64,000 nt of DNA from Cellvibrionaceae bacterium (lineage in GTDB: Bacteria > Pseudomonadota > Gammaproteobacteria > Pseudomonadales > Cellvibrionaceae). Where the stretch lies: NCBI GenBank assembly GCA_021151825.1, contig JAGKWQ010000004.1, positions 62,001-126,000 of the forward strand, written 5' to 3'. The stretch's first letter is position 1; every line of letters starts with the position of its first letter. Below are positions 34,584 through 43,524 of this stretch, piece by piece. The notes under the pieces were generated by a model that was not told the origin of the DNA, made no database searches, and saw only the letters and a list, made by a program, of their open reading frames with translations. The translations under genes were made by a program, and so were the position numbers.

Positions 34584-35087
34584 TCAATAAATTTCCCCAA
34601 ATAATTCTAACTGCGTTAAATATAAGCGCAAATCAAATTCATACTGATGATAATTAGGCTCCATATGACAACAAAGCTGATAGAACGCCTTGTTGTGTTC
34701 CTTTTCTTTGAAATGTGCAAGCTCATGCACCACAATCATTTTTAAAAATGCTTCTGGTGCAGTGCGAAATATGCTAGCAATTTTAATTTCATTGACTGTT
34801 TTTAGTTTGTTACCTTGTACACGACTGATGTAGTGATGTTGACCAAGTGCATGTTGCATCACTTTTATTTTGTTGTCGTAACTCACACGGTTTAGTGGTT
34901 GCGCCTTGCTCATAAACTCGCTTTTTAATGTTTGCGTATAACTATAAAGCGCATTATCGGTGCGTACATTGTGGGCATATGGATAACGCTTTAACAAAAC
35001 TTCGCCTAATCGCTCTTCATTAATAAGTAATTCCACTTGTTGCAGTGTTTGAGCCGAGTAACCATTCAGATATTTCAGATGATGCAT
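34584..35087 (-). CDS. YgjP-like M48-related zinc metallopeptidase (DUF45)
   Basis: A 167-residue soluble protein with the zinc motif VVHELAHFKEKEHNKAFY: HELAH plus a downstream His typical of the YgjP/WLM group. The first half lacks the usual Pro-rich YgjP start but has TVNEIKIASIFRTAPEAFLKMIVV ahead of the motif. There is no signal peptide, so it is presumably cytoplasmic. The family's substrate is unknown. It stands alone between a terminator and the 309-bp spacer before the exopolysaccharide genes. Confidence 0.78.
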   Translation of the reverse strand: MHHLKYLNGYSAQTLQQVELLINEERLGEVLLKRYPYAHNVRTDNALYSYTQTLKSEFMSKAQPLNRVSYDNKIKVMQHALGQHHYISRVQGNKLKTVNEIKIASIFRTAPEAFLKMIVVHELAHFKEKEHNKAFYQLCCHMEPNYHQYEFDLRLYLTQLELFGEIY

Positions 35088-35396
35088 AACTGGTAAATAG
35101 AGATATTTGGGGAATAAGGATATGCATTATAAGCACATGCGAATGAGGTACCCAGCGCCACTTTGTAATTTATGGCTGGCCCCTGCATTTTTTGCATTAT
35201 CCTGGGGCGACACTGCCTTTTGGTGAGGCGAGACCCACGTTGTCATCAGTCTGGTGTGTCGCTCCATATAGCAATTGAGGAAAATTTTGGAACTTCCATC
35301 AAAGAAAAATGTAGCCAATTTTACACTTGTGTTTATTGGCCTGAAAAATGCAACCGGGGATTGGTAATTGAGTTGTAAAGCGCATGGAGGTAATCA
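35088..35396. other. 309-bp spacer before the exopolysaccharide priming gene
   Basis: No credible gene on either strand. It should hold the promoter of the plus-strand unit and that of the minus-strand metallopeptidase gene. GGAGG lies just before the ATG at 35397. Several GC-rich short inverted repeats occur at 35195-35240, but no riboswitch class could be matched. Confidence 0.5.
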
Positions 35397-36851
35397 ATGA
35401 ACAGTCACCATCCGAATATTGCTATGGGTCCCCAACACTTGACCGGCCAACCGCCAGTTGTGCGTTTCCACCATTCTAAAATTCTCGCGCTATTCCGTGC
35501 ATTGGATAGCGCCTTGATAGTCCTCCTCCTTTGGTCTGCATTACATTTTGTAGGCGTTGAGTGGACTAATTTACACACTGCTTTTGCAATTAGTGCGGTA
35601 ATCACTTTCGGTTTCTTTGCTGAAACCAACGAAGTTTATTATTTGTGGCGTGGCCACTCCATGTTGAAGCTGTCGCTCCAATTGTTTTTAGCATGGTTTG
35701 CTACTTCCATTTTCTTAATATTTGCTGCGCTGCTAGTTTATAACGTCAGCGAGGCAGGCTTCTTTGGTATTAGTGCTTGGCTAGTCATCACGCCTGCAGC
35801 CATGGTAATGATGCACGTAGGTCGCCGCTTGTTGCTAGCAAGATTGCGTGCCAAACCTTCTGAACCCCGTCGTGTTGCCATTGTGGGTGCGAATGAACTG
35901 GGCTTACGTGTCATTAACTCCATGGGAAATATGCCTTGGCTCGGCTATAAAATTATGGGCTTTTATGATGATCGTGCACCGGATACTGATGTAGGCCGTC
36001 GTTTGGTTGGCCAACACATTGATGTGAAAGGTGGCTTGGACCAACTTTACGCTGATGCTCACGATGGCAAGTTGGACATTGTATTTATTACGTTGCCAAT
36101 GCGTGCAGAGTTACGTATGCATTCAGTTATTAATCGCCTGGCGGACACTACCGTATCGCCTTATTTAATTCCCGATGTATTTAATTTCGATTTATTGCAT
36201 TCACGTTTAACGTGCTTGCAAGGTATTCCTGCACTGAGTATTTATGATTCACCGCTGGTTGATAACGGTTGGGCCAAGCGTTTGGAGGATTTGGTGTTGG
36301 GCTCGCTGATGTTATTGGGGCTTTCAATCCCGATGTTAATCGTTGCGGCGGGTGTAAAGCTTACATCCAAAGGTCCCGTGTTTTTTAAACAAACCCGTTA
36401 TGGGTTAGGCGGTGATCCTATCAAAGTGTGGAAATTTCGCTCAATGAGTGTTTGCGAAGATGGCCCTAATGTCGCCCAGGCAAAACGTTCGGATCCCCGT
36501 GTGACACCATTCGGTAATTTTCTGCGTCGCACTTCCCTTGATGAGTTGCCACAATTGTTTAATGTAATTTCTGGAAGTATGTCATTGGTTGGTCCGCGTC
36601 CTCATGCAGTAGCGCATAACGAATATTATCGCGGCCAAATTAAAGGATACATGTTGCGCCATAAAGTTAAACCTGGCATCACTGGTCTGGCGCAAGTGAA
36701 TGGTTTCCGCGGTGAAACAGAAACTTTGGATAAAATGTCAGGCCGTATTGCCTATGACCTGGAATATATTCGCAATTGGTCGGTGTTGTTAGACCTTAAA
36801 ATTTTGTGGCAAACCATTTTTAAAGGATTTGTGGGCCAGCAGGCTTATTGA
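35397..36851 (+). CDS. gumD: Undecaprenyl-phosphate glucose phosphotransferase (GumD/WcaJ type)
   Basis: Starts exopolysaccharide repeat-unit assembly by transferring glucose-1-phosphate from UDP-glucose to undecaprenyl phosphate at the inner membrane. The 484 residues hold four N-terminal membrane helices, a CoA-binding-like Rossmann middle domain (RRVAIVGANELGLRVI), a fifth helix (about 300-325) and the catalytic bacterial sugar transferase domain. That domain shows KVWKFRSMSV, RTSLDELPQLFNVISGSMSLVGPRPHAV, VKPGITGLAQVNGFRGET and DLEYIRNWS. Glucose specificity is inferred from family and from the gum-type neighbours. The symbol is by homology. It is the first of three plus-strand genes. Confidence 0.88.
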   Translation: MNSHHPNIAMGPQHLTGQPPVVRFHHSKILALFRALDSALIVLLLWSALHFVGVEWTNLHTAFAISAVITFGFFAETNEVYYLWRGHSMLKLSLQLFLAWFATSIFLIFAALLVYNVSEAGFFGISAWLVITPAAMVMMHVGRRLLLARLRAKPSEPRRVAIVGANELGLRVINSMGNMPWLGYKIMGFYDDRAPDTDVGRRLVGQHIDVKGGLDQLYADAHDGKLDIVFITLPMRAELRMHSVINRLADTTVSPYLIPDVFNFDLLHSRLTCLQGIPALSIYDSPLVDNGWAKRLEDLVLGSLMLLGLSIPMLIVAAGVKLTSKGPVFFKQTRYGLGGDPIKVWKFRSMSVCEDGPNVAQAKRSDPRVTPFGNFLRRTSLDELPQLFNVISGSMSLVGPRPHAVAHNEYYRGQIKGYMLRHKVKPGITGLAQVNGFRGETETLDKMSGRIAYDLEYIRNWSVLLDLKILWQTIFKGFVGQQAY

Positions 36852-36855
36852 AAAT

Positions 36856-38064
36856 ATGACAAGAGTGCCGGCCCGTTTTGTATTATTGCCTTTCTGCTTG
36901 CTAATTCCGCTGAGCGGAATTGCTGCCGAAAATGATGTGAGTGTAACGCTTGGTGCTAAGCATTATTGGGACAGCAACTTTGCACGCGCTCATGAAAAAC
37001 CGGATAGTGAACACTATTCTCAATTTGATGCGACGCTTTCTGTTAATCATTCGTACAAATCCCAACAATGGAATTTACGCGCACGTGCAAGTCAGTTGGA
37101 ATATGACGTGCATGAGGAAATGGATGAAAGCTATTACTCCGGTAGTGGTTTTTGGAAAAGTGATTGGGCTGATTCGTTGCGCACGGGTATTTTGTGGCAA
37201 CGCCAGGCTTACGCAGTTGATAGGCTGGAGTTTGTCGAACAAGATATTGTGTCACGCGATGATTGGAATGCATATGTTGATATTGGTCGATTGGATTCCT
37301 TGAGCTTGCTGCTGGGTGGGCGCCATTCGTCAAAAAAACATTCAAATCCAAAGCGTGAATCGATGGAGTTTGATGAAGATGAGGCATCAGCCCAACTTTC
37401 TTACCGTTTCTCTGGACAATCACGTATAAATTTACGTGGCGCTTATGGTGAGCGCGAATATTTATCGCCCCGATTTTTACCCGTTGTCCCGGATGTAACA
37501 CCCGGTGCTGAAACAGAACCAGGAAGTGTTGCCGCACCAACCTATGCATCAAATCAATTTGATTTTGACTTTATTCGTGCCGAGGTAAACGCTGAATGGG
37601 TGTTATCTCCAAAATCACGTATTGATTTTCAATGGGCTTATTTCGAGCGCGATGGCCTTATTAATGAAGATGATGGCGATGAAATCAGTATTGAATATAA
37701 CTGGGATATTACACAAAAAATCAAAACCTTATGGGGCGCGCGTAAAGCTCAACCTGCACAGGGTGAAATGAATGATTCCCCGGACCAAATTATCGCTTTC
37801 TACGCGCAGCTGAGTTGGTCGTTAATGCGTAACCTGACTTGGTCATTCGCAGTCAATAAAAGCGAATACGATTATTTACCGGAAAACACTTTTGCCGCGC
37901 CGAGTGAAAAAGTCTATAGCATCACGCCAGTGCAATTACGTTATAAATTTGCGAAACAACTAACACTGGAATTGGCCGCAACCTATGTCGATAGGGAATC
38001 ATTAGTGCTTATACGTGATTTTGATTACACCCGCGCACACCTTGGTTTGCAATGGGATTTTTAA
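36856..38064 (+). CDS. Outer-membrane beta-barrel protein of the exopolysaccharide locus (BBP2-like)
   Basis: 402 residues from the ATG at 36856, 4 bp after the gumD-type gene. Signal peptide (FVLLPFCLLIPLSGIAA), then alternating strands over the whole length, many with Tyr/Trp/Phe at ends (VTLGAKHYWDSNFA, SAQLSYRFSGQSRINLRGAYGERE), closing on HLGLQWDF. The final aromatic residue is the usual barrel-assembly signal. It resembles the beta-barrel porins encoded in polysaccharide loci. Because the GumB homologue is short and lacks an outer-membrane helix, this is a good candidate for the polymer's outer-membrane channel. An in-frame TTG upstream is not preferred. Confidence 0.78.
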   Translation: MTRVPARFVLLPFCLLIPLSGIAAENDVSVTLGAKHYWDSNFARAHEKPDSEHYSQFDATLSVNHSYKSQQWNLRARASQLEYDVHEEMDESYYSGSGFWKSDWADSLRTGILWQRQAYAVDRLEFVEQDIVSRDDWNAYVDIGRLDSLSLLLGGRHSSKKHSNPKRESMEFDEDEASAQLSYRFSGQSRINLRGAYGEREYLSPRFLPVVPDVTPGAETEPGSVAAPTYASNQFDFDFIRAEVNAEWVLSPKSRIDFQWAYFERDGLINEDDGDEISIEYNWDITQKIKTLWGARKAQPAQGEMNDSPDQIIAFYAQLSWSLMRNLTWSFAVNKSEYDYLPENTFAAPSEKVYSITPVQLRYKFAKQLTLELAATYVDRESLVLIRDFDYTRAHLGLQWDF

Positions 38065-38080
38065 TGTGGAGGATGATGTC

Positions 38081-38833
38081 ATGATTAAAAGCCATCTTAT
38101 CAATCTGGATAAAGACACTGAACGCCTGGCATTTATGAAGGATAATTTTGACCGCCTTGGTATTCCTGTGGAGCGATTCCCCGCAGTTGATGGCCGTTTA
38201 TTTCCGGTAGAAGAATTTGAACGTTTTGTTGCTGCGCGTCCTCGCGATGGTAAAAAAACCTGGATGCGTGGTCAGATGGGATGTTTTTTAAGCCACTACG
38301 GTGTGTGGAAAAAAATTGCTGAAGGCAGTGACCGTTTTGCAGCAGTATTTGAAGATGATGTTTATTTGTCGCCTGTGCTCAGCCAATTATTTGCTGATGA
38401 TCAGTGGTTGGCTGACGATATCGATTTGGTGCGTCTGGATACATCTACAAATCGTTTATTAATGGACCGTTCAACAAAAATCCATGCGGGTGAGCGAAAT
38501 TTTTATCGTGTAAAAACGACAAGCTGGTGCGCGGGTGGATATTTAATTAATCGTCGTACCGCTCGTCAACTGGTTGAGCTTGCTCCGCAATTTCATCACC
38601 CGGCAGACGTGATTTTGTACAACTATGAACAATCGGTAATTACGCCCAAGTTGACAATCTTGCAATCAAGCCCCGCATTGGTAACCCAGGATAAACAAGA
38701 GGGCAGCAAAATTGGGTTTGTTAGTAATATTGAAGCACCTACACAAACTTTGCGTCAGGATCGTTTTATTGATGTGATTCCTGCAATTTACCGTACCTTG
38801 GTTGGGTACAAGCGTGTTCCTTTCCAATATTAA
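38081..38833 (+). CDS. Glycosyltransferase family 25 protein
   Basis: 250 residues from the ATG at 38081, with TGGAGG eight bases upstream. GT25 features are visible: HLINLDKDTERLAFM at the start, ERFPAVDG, GQMGCFLSHYGVWKKI, AVFEDDVYLS (the metal-binding acidic motif) and TTSWCAGGYLINRRTARQL. GT25 enzymes typically add galactose or a related sugar to LPS or surface glycans. In xanthan-type loci there is no GT25, so it may add a sugar in place of GumI. It is last in the plus-strand unit before a shared terminator. Confidence 0.83.
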   Translation: MIKSHLINLDKDTERLAFMKDNFDRLGIPVERFPAVDGRLFPVEEFERFVAARPRDGKKTWMRGQMGCFLSHYGVWKKIAEGSDRFAAVFEDDVYLSPVLSQLFADDQWLADDIDLVRLDTSTNRLLMDRSTKIHAGERNFYRVKTTSWCAGGYLINRRTARQLVELAPQFHHPADVILYNYEQSVITPKLTILQSSPALVTQDKQEGSKIGFVSNIEAPTQTLRQDRFIDVIPAIYRTLVGYKRVPFQY

Positions 38834-38903
38834 TTGGTGTTTTCTATTGCTGTATTCTCGGTAAATAAAATAGAGATTCGGAAATTAAATAGATTCAAAA
38901 GTT

Positions 38904-38942
38904 AAAAAGGTTGCGCGTTAATTTAATGCGCAACCTTTTTTA
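38904..38942. terminator. Bidirectional terminator between the two convergent exopolysaccharide units
   Basis: A 13-bp perfect stem (AAAAAGGTTGCGC/GCGCAACCTTTTT) with an 11-nt loop. Confidence 0.92.
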
Positions 38943-38985
38943 TGAGTGATATTTATGAGTGATAGATCGAACTCGTCGGGGACAA

Positions 38986-40476
38986 TTATGCTAACCGGAG
39001 AAATCGCTGTAATTTATTGATTGCCGGTTTTGCTTTTGCGGGAGCGAGTGATGAACTCTCTGCAAGAAAGAACCGGGTTTCGCCTCTGAAAATGCACGAC
39101 ATTAGTGTTGTATAAATTACCGCACCTGCGCCGGCAATAAACAACAATCGAATTGCCAAGTGAATATCGTCAGATAAATAGCTTTTCAACAACAATAGAA
39201 CGCCGAACATAATGACGGCTGCACAGAAGCTTGGAGCAACGTTGCGGACCTGGCGAATGACATCAATCGCAAAAATGCGTTTGAATAAAATCATTTCTAC
39301 TGCACAACTTATATAGGTGCGCAACGCGAACCCTGTGGCGGCGGCAAGTATCCCGTAGCTAACTAGTAACACGCCCAACGCTAAATTTAATACCAGTGCC
39401 AATACCGCGAGGAACATGACCAACCCGCTATGGCCGCTTGCTGTCAAGGCGGTATTTACCTGGTAACCCACAACTAGCGGTGGTATTCCCAATGCAAGTA
39501 ACGTCATGACGTGGCCGCTTTCGGTCCATTTGTCGGTGAAGGCGAGGGTAATGAATTCGGGGCCAATTGCGGCAGCCCCAAAAAATATCGGGAAACAAAA
39601 ATACGCGGTTAAACGAATCAACCGCAAGGTTCCCGCAGCGCGCTGTTCCTGGCTATTCATTTGTGCTAACGCCGGCAGGAATGTTTTTTCAAATGGTTTA
39701 ATAACAATGTCTTGCACGATGTAGAGTGCCCGACCACCAACACGAAAAAACCCCAACGCTGCAGGCCCGATTAAAACTCCCACTAATAGCTCATACGCTT
39801 TGCTCGCGAGATTATTAATAAGTTGGGCAATGGTTAGTGGAGTAGAAAAGCCCAAGAGTTTTTTTGCTTCGGGGATAGAAAAATTAAGTGTTGGCCACCA
39901 GCGCACAGTGTTCAGGGTGAGTACAGTGATTAACACTTGATTGATAATTTGTTGCCACACTAAAGACCACACACCAAAACCGTTGAAGGCCATAACTACA
40001 GCTACTATGCCGGATATTAATCCACTTAAGAGCGTGCGTATGGCCAACGAGCGAAACAGAAATTCCCGCCGGATTTTTGCTTCGTGGACAATCTTGATTC
40101 CTTCCAGTAAATAAATGATGGAGAGAACCTGCAGGATTGTATGCATGCGCGGATCGTAGAGTTCCGCCACAATGGGAGCCGCTAATGTATAAGCGGCAAG
40201 GCTTACTCCGAGAGAAAAAAATACACTCAAATAAAAACTGGTATTAGCTCTGGTTTCGTCCCAATCCGATTCACGTATTATTGCTTGTGGCAAACCTGCG
40301 GTTACTAAAATTTTTCCCAACTCAATCAGGATGATTGCAAAACCTATCAAACCAATATCTTCCGGGCTGAGCAGACGTGACAACAATACAAAAATCATAA
40401 AGCTGACAAGGCTGCTGCCGCTGGCGGCAATGCTCATCCATAAACTGCTTTTTCCAAAATGTTGCTTCAGGTTCAT
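38986..40476 (-). CDS. gumJ: Polysaccharide flippase (Wzx/GumJ-like, MATE-type fold)
   Basis: 496 residues with 12-14 predicted membrane helices. The start MNLKQHFGKSSLWMSIAASGSSLVS is followed by FVLLSRLLSPEDIGLIGFA, the usual opening of WzxC-type oligosaccharide-lipid flippases, and PFEKTFLPALAQM in the middle. It moves the undecaprenyl-linked repeat unit to the periplasmic face. The ATG at 40476 shares an ATGA overlap with the GumM-like gene and has GAGGGAG upstream; a longer frame to 40599 is not supported. The GumJ name rests on position in the gum-like set. Confidence 0.83.
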   Translation of the reverse strand: MNLKQHFGKSSLWMSIAASGSSLVSFMIFVLLSRLLSPEDIGLIGFAIILIELGKILVTAGLPQAIIRESDWDETRANTSFYLSVFFSLGVSLAAYTLAAPIVAELYDPRMHTILQVLSIIYLLEGIKIVHEAKIRREFLFRSLAIRTLLSGLISGIVAVVMAFNGFGVWSLVWQQIINQVLITVLTLNTVRWWPTLNFSIPEAKKLLGFSTPLTIAQLINNLASKAYELLVGVLIGPAALGFFRVGGRALYIVQDIVIKPFEKTFLPALAQMNSQEQRAAGTLRLIRLTAYFCFPIFFGAAAIGPEFITLAFTDKWTESGHVMTLLALGIPPLVVGYQVNTALTASGHSGLVMFLAVLALVLNLALGVLLVSYGILAAATGFALRTYISCAVEMILFKRIFAIDVIRQVRNVAPSFCAAVIMFGVLLLLKSYLSDDIHLAIRLLFIAGAGAVIYTTLMSCIFRGETRFFLAESSSLAPAKAKPAINKLQRFLRLA

Positions 40477-41243
40477 GCGGCCGGGCTCCCTCGCTCGGTA
40501 TTGCGATGTTCGCGCAGGCAGAGGCTGAGAAAGCGAAAAATATCGATTGTATAACGGCGAATTAAACGGCCTGGTTCCAGGCATAAACGATAAAACCATT
40601 CCAGGCGTAACTTGCGTATTAAATCCGGTGCGCGTGGTTTGTCGCCGGCAAGAAAATCCAGCAGGGCACCGACACCTAATAACAGTGTGGCATTGAGTTG
40701 TTTGCGTTCTTCCAGAATCCAGCGTTCCTGCAAGGGATTTCCCATCGCCACTAACAGTACATTTGCACCGCTGTCATTAATGGTTTGACGCAATTGGTTT
40801 TGGTCGCGCGCCTGTCCGTAGCCATCGCTTACACCGACAACATGAATATTTTGGGCGCGCAGGTTTTGCGCCGCGCGTTCGGCGATACCAGGCTTGCCGC
40901 CGAATAAATACACTTTTGCAGAACTTCCCAGTTGGTGGAGCAGTTCAGGTGTGAAGTCTGTACCGTTGAGGTTTTCAGGAAAGCGAGTGCGATGAATGAG
41001 CCAGGTGGCGATATCGATGCCCACACCGTCGTTAATAATCAAGGTATCGGTGGTCATTTCATCGCGCAGTGCCTGGCATTGCACGATGAAATTGGTATTT
41101 GCAAAAAACAGCGCGGTTTGCTGGCTGTGATGGAAGCGATTGCGCAATTCCGCCAGTAATTCCTCGCCAGTGGTTTTCAGTAAAGGAAAACCGCCCAGGG
41201 GAATGTAGCTGTTGTCCGCCGGGGATGATAATGCCTGGTTCAT
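40473..41243 (-). CDS. gumM: WecG/TagA/CpsF (GT26) glycosyltransferase, GumM-like
   Basis: A 256-residue membrane-associated transferase. The GT26 signature is clear: ALFFANTNFIVQCQAL, IINDGVGIDIATWLI, ENLNGTDFTPELL, LFGGKPGIAE, LLVAMGNPLQERWI and LLLGVGALLDFLAG. It ends with the Arg/Leu-rich membrane-binding tail (RLEWFYRLCLEPGRLIRRY). In xanthan synthesis GumM adds the second glucose (beta-1,4) to Glc-PP-Und. The residues NTNFIVQCQAL and ENLNGTDFTP match what is remembered of GumM closely. It overlaps both neighbours by 4 bp (ATGA). Confidence 0.87.
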   Translation of the reverse strand: MNQALSSPADNSYIPLGGFPLLKTTGEELLAELRNRFHHSQQTALFFANTNFIVQCQALRDEMTTDTLIINDGVGIDIATWLIHRTRFPENLNGTDFTPELLHQLGSSAKVYLFGGKPGIAERAAQNLRAQNIHVVGVSDGYGQARDQNQLRQTINDSGANVLLVAMGNPLQERWILEERKQLNATLLLGVGALLDFLAGDKPRAPDLIRKLRLEWFYRLCLEPGRLIRRYTIDIFRFLSLCLREHRNTERGSPAA

Positions 41244-42451
41244 CGACTACCTCCGGCAGTCAATACGGGCTCGGTACTCATCGACGTATCGGGAAATTCC
41301 TGCGGATTCAGCAGGCGTGCTACTACTTGCTGCCAATTAAGAACAGTTTTGCGGTCAGCTGTGGGGCGGTAATCCAGTGCACCACTAATCGCTTTGGCGA
41401 TGGAATCTGCATCGCCAGGTGTGTAACCAAAACGGGTTTGGTAATCGCCGGCAATCAAGTGCGGGCACACGGCAGGGATGCCAAAGAATTCATATTGGGT
41501 CAGTTTGAGCGAGGTATCGCGCAGGTATATGGGCAAATTGGCATTCGCATAGGGCGCCAGGCCAAACTTGGCGTGCTTGATGTAGGGCAAGGTTTGCAGG
41601 AATGGCATCTCGTCATACACGTGGACATTCGGGCCATAATTTGGATGGCGAGGATTTCCACTGCCGATTACATGGAAATGGATCTCCGGGAATTTTTGCG
41701 ACGCAAGTACAAAAAATTCCGGATCAAACAACATAGAACCCAACGACACGGCATGGATGCCTGGACCATAAGGTGATGGATCGCCTTTATCGGCCAATGT
41801 ATGGTCTATCGCCTGAGGGACAAAAACCGCCGGGCAATCAGCTGGAACACCATCTTTCATCGCTTTGGACAGCAATGCGACTGTGTCCATTCGCGGCGCC
41901 GCTTTTTTAAACGCGGTACTGATATAACCGGCTACCTGGATGGTACCCAGGTCATCTGATACGCGATAAACCACCTTGGCAGTTGGATTCAATTCTTTAA
42001 TCAGATCGAAAAACACTGGTGCAATACCGCTTTCCAGCAAGATCACATCAGCTTCACGAATCCATTGCCGTAGCACCGGGTTACGTCCGCGTGCATACCA
42101 GGAGAACAGTAAGTGTTCTAAAGGGCGCAACCAACTGCGGCGCGTGTTGAAGGGATGGATAAATGTTTTCCACAGATAGCATTCAATTCCCTGATAAATA
42201 CCAATGCGGTTGGCGATATCATCCAGTGATAGGCGTGGGTCGCGAGTGTAGCGGGACAGCATGCTGTATCTCAGGGAAAAGAAACGTGTGTTACCCAGTT
42301 TGGCCAGCTCGGTGGCGATAAAGTGCATACCTGCTTTGCGAGGAGAGCGGAAGTCATGGGCCGACAGCACCAGATAATTGGTTTTGTTCTGGCTCAATGG
42401 TGCTGATGGTTCAACGTTTTCCTTGGCAAAGGATGGCGACGGCTGGTTCAT
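41240..42451 (-). CDS. gumK: GumK-like beta-glucuronosyltransferase (GT70)
   Basis: A 403-residue inner-membrane-associated GT-B enzyme. The opening YLVLSAHDFRSPRKAGMHFI and the following TRFFSLRYSMLSR, ECYLWKTFIHPFNTRRSWLRP, GIHAVSLGSMLFDPEFFV, FHVIGSGNPRHPNYG and AKFGLAPYANANLPIYL parallel Xanthomonas GumK throughout. The Asp of the AHDF motif (proposed catalytic base) and the nucleotide-binding Gly-Ser stretch are kept. GumK moves glucuronate from UDP-GlcA to the mannose of the lipid-linked trisaccharide, which predicts an acidic polymer. Confidence 0.9.
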   Translation of the reverse strand: MNQPSPSFAKENVEPSAPLSQNKTNYLVLSAHDFRSPRKAGMHFIATELAKLGNTRFFSLRYSMLSRYTRDPRLSLDDIANRIGIYQGIECYLWKTFIHPFNTRRSWLRPLEHLLFSWYARGRNPVLRQWIREADVILLESGIAPVFFDLIKELNPTAKVVYRVSDDLGTIQVAGYISTAFKKAAPRMDTVALLSKAMKDGVPADCPAVFVPQAIDHTLADKGDPSPYGPGIHAVSLGSMLFDPEFFVLASQKFPEIHFHVIGSGNPRHPNYGPNVHVYDEMPFLQTLPYIKHAKFGLAPYANANLPIYLRDTSLKLTQYEFFGIPAVCPHLIAGDYQTRFGYTPGDADSIAKAISGALDYRPTADRKTVLNWQQVVARLLNPQEFPDTSMSTEPVLTAGGSR

Positions 42452-42474
42452 ATTGATCTCCTTGGAGCGTCTGT

Positions 42475-43524
42475 TTATAGAGGGCTTGGAGCTTCGGGGC
42501 GATTTTTCACCTCGATGCTTTTAAAGAAAGCCTTCTTCAAAGGTTGCCACTGGGGCGAGGGTTCAGTGAGGGAACTGTTTAATGCAAGGCCATATTTGCC
42601 CCACCAGCGGCCACTGGCCCAGTAGGTCCAGCCTTTCCATTCGGGGCCTTCCATCAGTTTCAGGAAATGGGTGAGGGTGGTGAGGCATTCGGAGGCAGTA
42701 GAAAATCCGAATTCGCCCAGGAACAGTTGCTGACCGTTGTCTTTGGCCCAAGCCTGGATGCGTTCAAACGGTGCATTAAAATGCTCTGGTGGGTAACAAT
42801 CCATCGCCGTACCGGAATAGTTTTTGTCGGCGTATTGGTGGACTTCAATCACTGTTTTTTTCAACGGATCTTTCAAGTCGGCAAATAATTTGGCATTGGA
42901 AACACCATCCTTTTCGCTAAACCAGCTATGCAAACCGTTCCAGCCACCACCACCGACGAAAATTAATTGCTCGGCTCCGGCAGCGCGTAACGCGGCGACT
43001 GTGCGCTTGGCAAGCGCAGCCCAGTCCGCATGGGAAAGATAGGAGGGTTCATTCATGAGCCCCAGCGCCAGGAAGTGCTTTTCATCCAGCGCCTTAACCA
43101 ATGAGCGCCAGAGGTCAACAAACGCGGTCTGAAACGCGGCGGAACTGATTGGGTCATTGTAGTAACGACCGTAATTATGGATGTCCAATATCACGCACAG
43201 GCCTGTTGTTTTGGCACGGCTCAGGGCCATGATGACCTGCGCTAATTCCGCTTCATCGAGAGGTGCATCCAATTTGGGTTGAATGCGTTCCCAGCGAATA
43301 GGCAGGCGGATAACGTTCGCGCCCTGTGCCGCGATAAACTCAAACTCTTCGCGGGTGGGATAGGTGTAGTCCTTATTAATTTTCCCCGGGAGGCTCTTGG
43401 AATTGAATTCCGCACCGGCCAGATTCACTCCGGTTAGTCGCGCTTGGTCAAGGCAATGGGCATTCACCTGGAATGTCGTCAGTAGTCCGGCAATCGCTAT
43501 CACTGTTGCTGTTTTGATCCACAT
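42475..43524 (-). CDS. Secreted GH5 family glycoside hydrolase inside the gum-like operon
   Basis: 349 residues with signal peptide (TVIAIAGLLTTFQVNA). GH5 (clan A) features are RLPIRWERIQP, the HNYGRY loop, LGLMNEP with the acid/base Glu (E159), VIEVHQYAD, and the nucleophile Glu in FLGEFGFS (E271); the enzyme looks complete. GH5 enzymes include endo-beta-1,4-glucanases. In a xanthan-like locus the backbone is beta-1,4-glucan, so it may trim or release polymer in the periplasm. The first 25 bp overlap the end of gumH, so the two are co-expressed. Mannanase or other GH5 activity is possible. Confidence 0.85.
   Translation of the reverse strand: MWIKTATVIAIAGLLTTFQVNAHCLDQARLTGVNLAGAEFNSKSLPGKINKDYTYPTREEFEFIAAQGANVIRLPIRWERIQPKLDAPLDEAELAQVIMALSRAKTTGLCVILDIHNYGRYYNDPISSAAFQTAFVDLWRSLVKALDEKHFLALGLMNEPSYLSHADWAALAKRTVAALRAAGAEQLIFVGGGGWNGLHSWFSEKDGVSNAKLFADLKDPLKKTVIEVHQYADKNYSGTAMDCYPPEHFNAPFERIQAWAKDNGQQLFLGEFGFSTASECLTTLTHFLKLMEGPEWKGWTYWASGRWWGKYGLALNSSLTEPSPQWQPLKKAFFKSIEVKNRPEAPSPL

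Noticed and set aside
35150..35200. Possible sigma-54 promoter (TGGC...TTGC) before the exopolysaccharide genes
   Set aside because: The spacing between GG and GC is 9 or 14 bp rather than the required 10.
41099..41776. 225-codon plus-strand frame
   Set aside because: Covers the antisense of the gumM/gumK junction; both real genes are clear.
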